Positions 1-6,231 of a stretch of 9,983 nucleotides of DNA are shown here, piece by piece. Source of the DNA: Christensenella sp. UBA7707 (GTDB taxonomy: Bacteria > Bacillota > Clostridia > Christensenellales > CAG-138). Within the stretch, counting starts at the first letter, position 1. Each line of letters starts with the position of its first letter. The stretch covers positions 1 through 9,983 of the forward strand of contig DLFZ01000064.1 in NCBI GenBank assembly GCA_002482435.1. The letters are read 5' to 3'. The notes below the pieces were generated by a model that ran no database searches, was not told the origin of the DNA, and worked only from the letters and a program-made list of their open reading frames with translations. Both the position numbers and the translations under genes were made by a program.

Positions 1-402
1 ACGCCATGCCTCAGGCACGGAAAGGGCTTGCCGTATCTGCCGCGCGAGCTTTTCGTGCATCGGCTCGAGCGCACCCTTCTCCGCGGTTTTTTGGTGCATC
101 TCGGTTTGCAGTTCCACGGAAAGCTTTAAAAGATCCGTCGCGTTTTCCGGCGCTTCCCGCATGAGCGCGCCAAGGGTTTTTCCGGCAACGTATTCCATCG
201 CGATTGCCTGTCTGCCGCCTATTTGCGTTACCTCGTACACCTTGGGTACCATTAGGCCGCAAGCGTAAGCAAAGCCTTGCTTTTCCGCCTCTCTTTTCGC
301 CTCATCATCAGGCAGTCCTTCGTTGAAAAGCTTTATGACGCGGTCGCCGCTAACGTACAGCGCCGCCGTGTTTCCCGTGGCAAACGGAATGCCAGGCTCC
401 AT
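1..402 (-). CDS. Phosphotransferase-family kinase (APH/choline-kinase-like fold), N-terminal part, cut by the window edge
   Basis: The frame is open from an ATG at 402 down to base 1 and gives 134 residues without a stop. The N-terminus reads as the small lobe of a protein-kinase-like phosphotransferase: a degenerate nucleotide-binding loop around residues 8-16 (ATGNTAALY), then VIKLF with the likely ATP-contacting Lys24, a charged helix EAKREAEKQ near 34-42 that would hold the partner Glu, and a hinge-like AMEYVAGKTLGALM near residues 68-81. This pattern is known from the aminoglycoside phosphotransferase/choline kinase superfamily. The catalytic loop and metal-binding Asp would lie left of the window, so activity and substrate cannot be judged. 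GAGGG lies 5 nt before the ATG. A TGA lies in frame about 20 codons upstream, so the start is well bounded. It is divergent from the MBL hydrolase gene. Annotation as a resistance gene is not justified; many such paralogues have unknown substrates. Confidence 0.78.
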   Translation of the reverse strand, partial: MEPGIPFATGNTAALYVSGDRVIKLFNEGLPDDEAKREAEKQGFAYACGLMVPKVYEVTQIGGRQAIAMEYVAGKTLGALMREAPENATDLLKLSVELQTEMHQKTAEKGALEPMHEKLARQIRQALSVPEAWR

Positions 403-461
403 GCGTTCCCTCAGTTTTGCGCGGCGCTTGTGTAACTGCCCCGCCGGATTTTGCTTTTTTC

Positions 462-491
462 AGTATGCCACTTCTCGCTGCCGCGCGGCAA
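462..491 (-). promoter_or_regulatory. Candidate promoter for the kinase gene
   Basis: On the minus strand TTGCCG (491-486) lies 18 nt from CATACT (467-462), which is preceded by TGG, an extended -10 pattern. It would start transcription near 455, about 50 nt before the ATG at 402. The match is moderate. The -35 overlaps a GC palindrome (GCCGCGCGGC, 480-489). Confidence 0.4.
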
Positions 492-533
492 GCCTCCGCG
501 CGCTTTTGCGTGGTAAAATTTACAAATCATCTA

Positions 534-562
534 TTCCCAATAAAAAAACCATTCGCTATACT
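534..562 (+). promoter_or_regulatory. Candidate promoter for the MBL-nitroreductase-lipoprotein cluster
   Basis: TTCCCA (534-539) and TATACT (557-562) are 17 nt apart, matching the vegetative consensus at 4/6 and 5/6. The start point would fall near 569. This supports the downstream TTG start for the MBL gene, because a start at 562 would lie inside the -10 box. Confidence 0.5.
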
Positions 563-597
563 TGTTTCACAGGCAGCCAAGCGGGAGGAAGCGCATT

Positions 598-1362
598 TTG
601 GGAAACTGGTTTACCGTGGAGCGCATTGACGATGCAACCTATGCCCTCAGCGAGTACGCGCATTACGAGCATACGCATTCGTATTTGCTGCTCGGCAAAC
701 AGTCCGCGCTTCTCATCGACACAGGGCTTGGCGTAGGAAACATTTCACGCGTCGTTTCCACGCTTACGAGCCTACCCGTTTTCGCAGTCGCGACGCACGC
801 GCATTGGGATCACATCGGCGGGCACAAACACTTTCCCAATTTTGCCGTACATGAGGCGGAAAGAAGCTGGCTTGAGGGGCAATTTCCCCTGCCGCTTGCA
901 GTTGTGAAGGCGCAGCTTCTGAAAGAGCCTTGCGCGTTCCCTCCGGAGTTTGCTATGCAAACCTACCGCCTGTTTTGCGGAACCCCGTACCGCATTTTAC
1001 AAGATCTCGACGTGTTTGACCTCGGCGGCCGCGTTGTACAGGTGCTCCACACGCCCGGCCATTCTCCGGGACACATGTGTTTTTGCGAGCCCGAAAAGGG
1101 GTATCTTTATACGGGCGACCTTATCTACCTTGGCTGTTTGGACGCCTACTACCCCACAACCGACCCCGCCGCCTTTGCCCGCTCCGCGGCGCGCGTCGCA
1201 AAGCTCCCCGTTTCGCGCATTTTGCCTGCGCACCACGCGCTCGACGTGCCGACTGACCTTTTGGCGCGCGTTGACGCGGCGTTTTGCGAGCTTGCCGCGA
1301 AAAACGCGCTGCATCACGGCGCGGGTAGTTTCTCCTTCGGGGATTTTCAAATCCGCCTATAA
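598..1362 (+). CDS. MBL-fold (metallo-beta-lactamase superfamily) metal-dependent hydrolase
   Basis: The 254-residue product is a single metallo-beta-lactamase-fold domain, probably cytoplasmic because no signal peptide is seen. The metal-binding signature THAHWDHIGGH lies at residues 66-76, giving His67, His69, Asp71 and His72. Further on are HTPGHSPGH, which supplies the next ligand His, then TGDLIY with the bridging Asp, and a late PAHH for the last His, so the full dinuclear site appears intact. Family members include glyoxalase II-like thioesterases, lactonases and phosphodiesterases; the substrate cannot be read from sequence. The frame is open from TTG at 562, but GGGAGG at 583-588 and a -10 box covering 557-562 favour TTG at 598 (9 nt from the ribosome binding site). 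ATT at 595 is a less likely alternative. The nitroreductase gene follows after 42 nt, so the two are probably co-transcribed. Confidence 0.88.
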   Translation: MGNWFTVERIDDATYALSEYAHYEHTHSYLLLGKQSALLIDTGLGVGNISRVVSTLTSLPVFAVATHAHWDHIGGHKHFPNFAVHEAERSWLEGQFPLPLAVVKAQLLKEPCAFPPEFAMQTYRLFCGTPYRILQDLDVFDLGGRVVQVLHTPGHSPGHMCFCEPEKGYLYTGDLIYLGCLDAYYPTTDPAAFARSAARVAKLPVSRILPAHHALDVPTDLLARVDAAFCELAAKNALHHGAGSFSFGDFQIRL

Positions 1363-1404
1363 GCTTGCTTTCTTCAAATTCTATTTAGAAAGGAATACAT
1401 CCCT

Positions 1405-1983
1405 ATGGAACTTATGACCGCCATCCAAAACCGCAGGAGCATTCGCCGCTTCAAAGGCGACCCCATCCCTCGTGAGGCATTGGTTGAAATTCTCGAAGCC
1501 GCGCGGCTTGCGCCCTCGGGCAAAAACTTGCAGCCATGGCGTTTTGTTGTGGTGCAGGGCGAAGCGCGCAAGGAAATGGCCGCATGCCTTGACGCGGGCC
1601 TTGAAGGGTGCCGTGAGACAGGCATGCCAACCGGCAGCGCGGAAAACACCTTCCGTATCATGAAGGAAGCGCCCGTGACGGTGTTCGTATTCAGCCGCCG
1701 CGACATTTTTCACCCCGAGGCGCGCTCCGTTTCCGACCATGTGCTTTCGCTTGTGGACGCGCAGTCCGTAGGCGGCGCAATTGAGCACATGCTGCTGAAG
1801 GCGACGGAGCTTGGCCTTGGCTCATTGTGGATCGCGGATACGTTTTTTGCATATAAGGAGCTTTGCGCGTGGCTTGAGGAGGATTCGCTTCTACTTGCCG
1901 CCGTAACCCTTGGCTATGCGGACGAAGCGCCCGATGCGCGCCCCCGACGCGCACTCGAGCGGCTTGTGGAATGGCGCGGTTAA
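1405..1983 (+). CDS. Nitroreductase-family FMN-dependent oxidoreductase
   Basis: The 192-residue product has the typical length of a minimal nitroreductase-fold enzyme, a homodimer that binds FMN and uses NAD(P)H to reduce nitro compounds, quinones or similar acceptors. The N-terminal FMN-phosphate motif RRSIRRF is at residues 10-16, and LAPSGKNLQPWRF at 35-47 is the classic second motif. A mid-to-late helix followed by GLGSLWI, and LGY near the C-terminus, complete the pattern. The ATG at 1405 is preceded by AAAGGA at 1389-1394, 10 nt away. It lies 42 nt after the MBL gene and 73 nt before the lipoprotein gene, all in the same direction with no terminator seen between them. The physiological substrate is unknown. 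A role with the MBL hydrolase in processing one electrophilic or xenobiotic substrate is only a guess from the spacing. Confidence 0.9.
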   Translation: MELMTAIQNRRSIRRFKGDPIPREALVEILEAARLAPSGKNLQPWRFVVVQGEARKEMAACLDAGLEGCRETGMPTGSAENTFRIMKEAPVTVFVFSRRDIFHPEARSVSDHVLSLVDAQSVGGAIEHMLLKATELGLGSLWIADTFFAYKELCAWLEEDSLLLAAVTLGYADEAPDARPRRALERLVEWRG

Positions 1984-2056
1984 CGGGTTCGTCTGCGTTT
2001 TACACGGCTTCATGGCCGCATTCTTCCGCTTCACGAAAAGCCTTTGAGGAGCCTTT

Positions 2057-3886
2057 ATGAAAAAATTCGCCTGTCTTGCGCTTGTTCTGCTTTTTCTCTT
2101 CGCAGGCTGCGCACCGGCAAACCCGTCCGTAAGTGCGACGCCCGGGGCTACTTCCGCGCCCACGGCATCGCCAAGCGCCTCATCCCCATCCCCCACACCC
2201 GTGACGGAGGGCGAACAGGCTTTGCCGCCCGAGGCGTATCGCTATTACCAGCCCGAGGGCAACTATTTTTATTTAGACGGCAGCCTTACGATGGAAGAGC
2301 TTGACGCTTTGGCGCTTACGCTGCGGCTTGGGGAATGGAAAAGCCTCGCCGTAGTGCTTGGGGCGTTTGGCATACGAATGCAGGACGCCGCTTGGAACGA
2401 CATCCGCAAAAGCGACCTTGTGCGCAATTATGAATACGGGGATAGTTCCGAGTGCATCATCAACATGCCCAGTTACGACGATGCGCACGGCGTGGCCTAC
2501 ATCGACATTTTAACGTTTTATCATCAGGATGGTATGCGTTATCTGCTCCTGTTTCAAAAGACCGAAAGCGGCGATTACAGCGCTTCGAGCATCATCACCC
2601 TACGTGAGGATTATTACGCGGAATCACCTACCTTCCGCTTTGAAACGCTCGGCGCAAAGACTTACCTGATATGGAACGGCCTTATCGGCCACGGCACGGG
2701 CTTTAACGATTACGGCGAAAGCTGGTATGACATCAGCCGGGGCTTGCGCGTGTACAGCTATTCTACCGATGGCTACGATGCGGAATGGAATATGGATCGC
2801 TTCGACACGCAAACTTGGGAGGATTCCGTTTCCTACGAATCCATTCCGCTTTCGGACTCCGGCGACTATTATCTAAATGCGCGCACGCGGCAAACATTTT
2901 ATCCCACCGGCGCGGCGGAGATTGTTTATGAATGCGATTACCGCATTTGTTACGACGCGAAGCTCGATCAATTTTACACCGCATACGACGCGCTTCTCCC
3001 CCTTTATGAGGATGCCGCAAACAGCCCATACGAGGAAATACGGGAGTGGGCGGCGCGAAGGGTTGCGTACATCGACGAGCTGCGCGAGGACGACGCAAAT
3101 CCCTTGCCCGGCGAAAGCGACCGCAAAGTAATTACGCAAGCACAATCACAAATCGGCGCTCTGCCTTTCTACGGGCGCAAGCTTACGCTTGACCAGCTTT
3201 TCGCGTTTTGCATCAATCTAAACGCGGCGGAGGCGGGCGGTTATGCGGGCATGGAGCGGCTCCTTTTGGCAAACGGCATAGGTGTTTCTTATGGGGAGGA
3301 GGGCGACCTGCTGCGGCAAACGTTCGAGGGCATTTCCGTCGTTTCGTGCAGCATCGACATGGAGACCTGTAAGGAGCGCGTCATCTTCCTGCACATGAGC
3401 TTCTATCAGCAAGGGCAGAGGCGTGGCCTCACCTTTGTTTACGGCATATCCGACGAAACGGATAAGTGGGGGCTTTGTGCTGCGCTTAGCTATCCCCTCG
3501 CGGGCGAATACGGCGTTGCCGAGGGGCTTTATCCCGGCATTCCCTTGGGCTATGGGCTGAAGATACCCATAGGGGAGGCAAACGGGCATCCTGTATACCA
3601 AAGCCTCATTCTTCCCCGCCCCTATAGCGCCCCGCTCAGCTTTGTCAGCGATTCTTACGACGCGCGGGGAAACAGGCACACGCTTGATTTTATTACATAC
3701 GATTACAGTTATCGAACGGGGGTTGTTGGCCGCCTATACAAAACCCTGTACGAGGCGGGCAACAGCTATGGTTCGCAAACGCTGTACGCGGAGGTCTATT
3801 CTGACAGTGACTGGGAACATGGCGTGCTGTTCGTTGATGTGAGCGCGTACGACGGGATCAAGGAATTTTTCGAGTGGGAACGGTAA
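2057..3886 (+). CDS. Large lipoprotein with two diverged copies of an unknown domain
   Basis: The 609-residue protein begins with a clear lipoprotein signal: MKK, a hydrophobic stretch, then a lipobox FAGC with Cys18. It should be lipid-anchored on the outer face of the membrane. Residues 19-50 are a Ser/Thr/Pro/Ala-rich linker. The rest falls into two halves, about 76-300 and 376-600, that align with each other by eye: LTMEEL (77-82) with LTLDQL (376-381), then DLVR with DLLR, and ILTFYHQDG (151-159) with HMSFYQQG (446-453), followed by similar hydrophobic strands. The middle (about 305-370) is a charged helical connector. The halves are rich in Tyr, Asp and Gly and look beta-rich. I recognise no named domain or catalytic motif; a binding or cell-envelope role is the most that can be inferred. 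GAGGAG at 2046-2051 lies 5 nt before the ATG. It is the last gene of the three-gene cluster. Confidence 0.88.
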   Translation: MKKFACLALVLLFLFAGCAPANPSVSATPGATSAPTASPSASSPSPTPVTEGEQALPPEAYRYYQPEGNYFYLDGSLTMEELDALALTLRLGEWKSLAVVLGAFGIRMQDAAWNDIRKSDLVRNYEYGDSSECIINMPSYDDAHGVAYIDILTFYHQDGMRYLLLFQKTESGDYSASSIITLREDYYAESPTFRFETLGAKTYLIWNGLIGHGTGFNDYGESWYDISRGLRVYSYSTDGYDAEWNMDRFDTQTWEDSVSYESIPLSDSGDYYLNARTRQTFYPTGAAEIVYECDYRICYDAKLDQFYTAYDALLPLYEDAANSPYEEIREWAARRVAYIDELREDDANPLPGESDRKVITQAQSQIGALPFYGRKLTLDQLFAFCINLNAAEAGGYAGMERLLLANGIGVSYGEEGDLLRQTFEGISVVSCSIDMETCKERVIFLHMSFYQQGQRRGLTFVYGISDETDKWGLCAALSYPLAGEYGVAEGLYPGIPLGYGLKIPIGEANGHPVYQSLILPRPYSAPLSFVSDSYDARGNRHTLDFITYDYSYRTGVVGRLYKTLYEAGNSYGSQTLYAEVYSDSDWEHGVLFVDVSAYDGIKEFFEWER

Positions 3887-3927
3887 CACTTCGCCGGTAC
3901 GAAATGTATAGGCAATTTCTGCAATCC

Positions 3928-3957
3928 TCAAAAAAGTGATGCATGGAACTTTTTTGA
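3928..3957. repeat. Perfect 10-bp inverted repeat
   Basis: TCAAAAAAGT (3928-3937) and ACTTTTTTGA (3948-3957) are exact reverse complements around a 10-nt loop. The repeat begins 41 nt after the lipoprotein stop and 8 nt before the GC-rich terminator. It could help termination or protect the mRNA 3' end. Confidence 0.7.
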
Positions 3958-3964
3958 TATACGG

Positions 3965-3988
3965 AAGGCGGCTTACGCCGCCTTTTTT
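3965..3988 (+). terminator. Intrinsic terminator of the lipoprotein gene cluster
   Basis: GGCGGC (3967-3972) pairs perfectly with GCCGCC (3977-3982) around a TTAC loop, is extended by two A-T pairs, and runs into six T residues (3983-3988). This is a textbook plus-strand rho-independent terminator. Confidence 0.9.
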
Positions 3989-3997
3989 AACAAGTCG

Positions 3998-4025
3998 AAG
4001 CAGGTACCTTTTGGCACCTGCTTTT
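3998..4025. terminator. Second hairpin, possible backup or opposing terminator
   Basis: AAGCAGGT (3998-4005) pairs with ACCTGCTT (4016-4023), with two more C-G pairs inside around a TTTT loop. A short T-run follows on the plus strand. It lies 43 nt beyond the 3' end of the small minus-strand gene 4066-4386, so it could serve that gene too, but a good U-tract is missing on the minus strand. Confidence 0.5.
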
Positions 4026-4065
4026 CGCTAACATACCGTTTTCGTAACATGTTGAAAAACCCAGC

Positions 4066-4386
4066 TTAGGAAACCAAACACGGGAAAATACGATTGGCCA
4101 GGCGGCAGGCTTGTATCTCCCGTTCCGCCAGAAAAACCACGGTCATGGCATCCGCATGCTTGGATATTCTGTAGGTTTCGTTGCTTTGGTTCTTTTTACA
4201 TTTGGGGTTGCTGTTGACCCATTGAACCAGCTCCCTCTTTTTTACCTCTTCGGTGGTGGGCTCCGGAGAACTGCATTCACAAAAAATCGCCAGCTCTTCG
4301 CTACCCAACGGGTTGGTGCTGGTGCCGCTGTGCAAATAGACCCTTACAAAGTAGCGGCCACCGCTCTTACCATTCTTTTGAACCAT
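4066..4386 (-). CDS. Small orphan protein, function unknown
   Basis: This frame encodes 106 residues that I do not recognise. The product is hydrophilic, with a basic N-terminus (MVQKNGKSGGRYFVRVYL), several Cys residues, and no signal peptide or membrane segment. Three things support a real gene: AAAGG 5-6 nt before the ATG, codon use that reads naturally on this strand, and an extended -10 promoter (4481-4489) about 90 nt upstream. It sits alone between the terminators of the lipoprotein cluster and of the helicase gene, so it appears monocistronic. The overlapping plus-strand frame (4111-4416) has no visible ribosome binding site and is less likely. The Gly-Arg-Tyr start followed by strand-like segments could suggest a small DNA- or RNA-binding protein, but this is speculation. 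Accessory or transferred origin is possible because the flanking genes are unrelated. Confidence 0.5.
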   Translation of the reverse strand: MVQKNGKSGGRYFVRVYLHSGTSTNPLGSEELAIFCECSSPEPTTEEVKKRELVQWVNSNPKCKKNQSNETYRISKHADAMTVVFLAEREIQACRLANRIFPCLVS

Positions 4387-4480
4387 GTTTTACCTTTTGC
4401 TTTCCTGATGCGATAACGCTCATTCTTTCGTCCTGTTTCACGGGCTTTCAAAGGCACCGCGCTTTTACATCTTCTTTAAT

Positions 4481-4489
4481 AGTATACCA
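4481..4489 (-). promoter_or_regulatory. Extended -10 promoter for the orphan gene
   Basis: The minus strand reads TGGTATACT: TATACT (4486-4481) with the TGn extension just upstream. No good -35 is seen at 16-18 nt, which is usual for extended -10 promoters. Transcription would start near 4474 and leave a leader of about 88 nt before the ATG at 4386. Confidence 0.5.
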
Positions 4490-4550
4490 TAAAAAGAGCG
4501 CCAATGGGCTTTTATCGGTAAGAACCGGGCAATTTGTGCCTGGAATTAAA

Positions 4551-4585
4551 TAGAGCCGCCCGAATCATCGGGCAGCTCCCTTTTT
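4551..4585 (-). terminator. Bidirectional-looking terminator after the helicase gene
   Basis: On the minus strand GAGCTGCCCGA (4578-4568) pairs with TCGGGCGGCTC (4563-4553) around a 4-nt loop, with one G-T wobble, then ATTTAATT. The hairpin begins 18 nt beyond the helicase stop codon. On the plus strand the same hairpin is followed by TTTTT, but has one C-A mismatch. Confidence 0.7.
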
Positions 4586-4595
4586 GGTTGCTGTT

Positions 4596-5705
4596 TTAGC
4601 AGGAGATTGCCTGCTCCTTGGTAAGCTTGATACGGAATCGCCGTTCGATGTCCATTATTTTGCCGTTGTCCTGCGGGCTGACCAGCGTGCAAGCCCTTCC
4701 GGCATGGCCGGCGCGGCCAGTCCGGCCGATGCGATGCACGTAATACTCCATCTTATCGGGGATGTCGTAGTTGATCACAAGGTCGATGTTACTCACGTCG
4801 ATGCCCCGCGCCGCCACATCCGTTGCCACCAGCACGGTTGTTTTACCTCTGCGGAACGTGTCCATGATCGTATCGCGCTGGCTTTGGCTCAAATCGCCGT
4901 GCAGGCAGGAGACGGGAAGTCCCTGCAAGAGAAGCTGCTTTTGCAGGTTCTTTACGCGCCTTCTCGTGTTGCAAAATATCAACGCCAAGCGGGGCTGCTC
5001 CCGCTTGATAAGGCCTTGCACAGCACCCGACTTCTGCTGTTCGGCTGCGGTCAGGTAGGACTGCCGCACGGTTTCGGTGGGCTCGTTGCGGTTGCCGAGC
5101 TCGATGCGCACCGGGTCATTTTGGAACTGTTTCGCCACTTCCGTTACGCCCTTGTTCATGGTTGCGGAAAACAGCAGCGTCTGGTGCTTGCCTGTAACAT
5201 TTGCAAGAATCGCTTTTATATCGGGCAAAAAGCCAAAATCCAGCATTTCATCCGCTTCGTCCAGCACTACGGTTCGTACGTTTTGCAGCTTCAAAACATT
5301 GCGCTGGATCAGGTCTTTCACCCTGCCGGGCGTGCCGACAACGATCTGCGCTCCTGCGCGAAGCGCGCGTATCTGAACGGTTGCCGACTGCCCGCCGTAA
5401 ACGCTAACGGTACGAAGCTTCGTGCCGGTCGAAAGCCTGCGGAAAACCTCCGTGGTCTGCAGCGCAAGCTCGCGGGTGGGGCAAAGCACGAGCGCCTGCG
5501 TTTTTTCATTGTCCGTAAATGCCCTTTCAATGATGGGTACGGCGAATGCGGCGGTTTTGCCCGTGCCGGTTTGGGCAATGCCCAAGATGTCCCATTTGTT
5601 CAGAATCAGTTCCAATGTCTTTTCCTGAATGGGCGTGGGGGTTGTGTAGCCCGCAAGTTCGAGCGTGGCTTTCATCCCCTCCGATAGTAGTTCATGGTAT
5701 TTCAA
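4596..5705 (-). CDS. DEAD-box ATP-dependent RNA helicase
   Basis: The 369-residue product is a two-RecA-domain core with almost no C-terminal tail. Motifs appear in order: Q motif GYTTPTPIQ (19-27), motif I AQTGTGKT (44-51), Ia PTREL (76-80), Ib TPGR (125-128), II DEAD (149-152), III SAT (180-182), V ATDVAARGID (294-303) and VI HRIGRTGR (324-331). All are intact, so it should be an active RNA-dependent ATPase that remodels short RNA duplexes in ribosome assembly, mRNA decay or cold adaptation. CsdA/DeaD- and CshA-type enzymes carry long C-terminal extensions; this one is closer to a minimal core such as RhlE or CshB without the tail. The frame is open up to 5765, but TTG at 5705 is chosen because GAGG (5714-5711) lies 5 nt before it and the Q-motif Tyr (KYHEL) is just retained. 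ATG at Met11 would remove it. It is preceded by a long structured leader. Confidence 0.93.
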   Translation of the reverse strand: MKYHELLSEGMKATLELAGYTTPTPIQEKTLELILNKWDILGIAQTGTGKTAAFAVPIIERAFTDNEKTQALVLCPTRELALQTTEVFRRLSTGTKLRTVSVYGGQSATVQIRALRAGAQIVVGTPGRVKDLIQRNVLKLQNVRTVVLDEADEMLDFGFLPDIKAILANVTGKHQTLLFSATMNKGVTEVAKQFQNDPVRIELGNRNEPTETVRQSYLTAAEQQKSGAVQGLIKREQPRLALIFCNTRRRVKNLQKQLLLQGLPVSCLHGDLSQSQRDTIMDTFRRGKTTVLVATDVAARGIDVSNIDLVINYDIPDKMEYYVHRIGRTGRAGHAGRACTLVSPQDNGKIMDIERRFRIKLTKEQAISC

Positions 5706-5950
5706 TGTTTCCTCATTTCTTTTCCGGGTTTCAGCATAAAAAACAAAGACCTTGCCGAATAGCAACGTCTTTCGAAATTGTTAATACGCCACAAGTTCAA
5801 GTATTTATACGGCGGAGCCGGAAAGCCCCGTTTCACCGCACGGGTCTCAATTCCCGTGCATGCTGTACCGTAAATACGACTTGTCAGAAAGCACAATCCT
5901 TTTGATGCGGGATGTTTTGCGGGTCGCCCGCAAACGATACTTTACAATAC
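5706..5950 (-). promoter_or_regulatory. Long structured 5' leader of the helicase gene
   Basis: About 245 nt separate the inferred start point (near 5950) from the TTG codon. On the minus strand there is a perfect 8-bp hairpin TTTGCGGG/CCCGCAAA (5934-5916), a perfect 7-bp hairpin GCACGGG/CCCGTGC near 5859-5838, a GC-rich element near 5830-5808, and a terminator-like hairpin (5738-5772) just upstream of the ribosome binding site. A long leader with an early terminator suggests attenuation or autoregulation, as is known for cold-inducible DEAD-box genes such as E. coli csdA/deaD and cyanobacterial crhR. I cannot assign it to a named RNA family. Confidence 0.6.
5738..5772 (-). terminator. Terminator-like hairpin inside the helicase leader (attenuator candidate)
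   Basis: Reading the minus strand, AAAGAC (5772-5767), a G/G mismatch and TTGC (5765-5762) pair with GCAA (5755-5752) and GTCTTT (5750-5745) around a 6-nt loop. Six T residues follow (5743-5738). It lies 24 nt upstream of the helicase ribosome binding site and downstream of the promoter, where readthrough would decide expression. Confidence 0.6.
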
Positions 5951-5956
5951 TTATCT

Positions 5957-5985
5957 ATCATACACGGTTGTTGCCGGTTTGTAAA
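5957..5985 (-). promoter_or_regulatory. Strong promoter of the helicase gene
   Basis: On the minus strand TTTACA (5985-5980) and TATGAT (5962-5957) are exactly 17 nt apart, each matching 5 of 6 consensus positions. This is the best promoter match in the window. The predicted start is near 5950. Confidence 0.75.
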
Positions 5986-6231
5986 GCAAACTTCTGTTTT
6001 TCTGGCAGTATGAAGCAAAGTCATCCTCTTCGCCGCCTCAGGCGTAGATCTATGTCCTGAAACGATTCTTTTTTCTAATCTGCTGGAACGCTTCACTCCG
6101 GCCGCCTTCAGCGGCATGCGCGGTGGCGCATAAGGCGACCACCTCTTTTTCTCGTTTCATAAATACACCGCCAAATATGTAATATAAAGCATAGTACCCT
6201 CCACAAGACTAGCAACAGGGCGGTGCGAAGT
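5986..6231. other. Non-coding interval between divergent helicase and small-protein genes
   Basis: No convincing gene is seen on either strand. The interval holds small GC-rich hairpins (CGCC-TCA-GGCG near 6032-6043; GCCGC/GCGGC near 6102-6116) and a plus-strand terminator (6122-6150) with no identifiable gene in front of it. An AT-rich stretch at 6171-6190 may contain the promoter of the small membrane protein gene, but no clear -35/-10 pair can be chosen. A short untranslated plus-strand RNA ending at 6150 is possible but unproven. Confidence 0.4.
6122..6150 (+). terminator. Plus-strand intrinsic terminator with no assigned gene
   Basis: GGTGGCGC (6122-6129) pairs with GCG (6135-6137) and CCACC (6139-6143), with one bulged A, around an ATAAG loop. 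TCTTTTT follows (6144-6150). The U-tract marks it as acting on the plus strand, yet no plus-strand gene ends before it. It could end a small RNA or attenuate the gene at 6232. Confidence 0.55.

Noticed and set aside
480..489. GCCGCGCGGC palindrome upstream of the kinase gene as an operator
   Set aside because: It is short, single and in a GC-rich stretch, so it is likely by chance; only its overlap with the candidate -35 is noted.
3218..3679. 153-codon minus-strand frame
   Set aside because: It lies wholly within the lipoprotein gene on the opposite strand and shows no domain or start signal.
4111..4416. 101-codon plus-strand frame with a hydrophobic stretch
   Set aside because: It overlaps the minus-strand orphan gene, which has a ribosome binding site and promoter; this frame has neither.
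4584..5687. 367-codon plus-strand frame
   Set aside because: It is the antisense shadow of the DEAD-box helicase, whose motifs are all intact on the other strand.
5702..5896. 64-codon minus-strand frame running through the helicase leader
   Set aside because: It covers the leader hairpins and the attenuator, has no good start signal and reads as non-coding. Only its last 11 codons are mentioned, as a possible coupling frame.
5884..6117. 77-codon minus-strand frame over the helicase promoter
   Set aside because: It spans the strong promoter and GC hairpins, and the basic, low-complexity product looks like a translated non-coding region.
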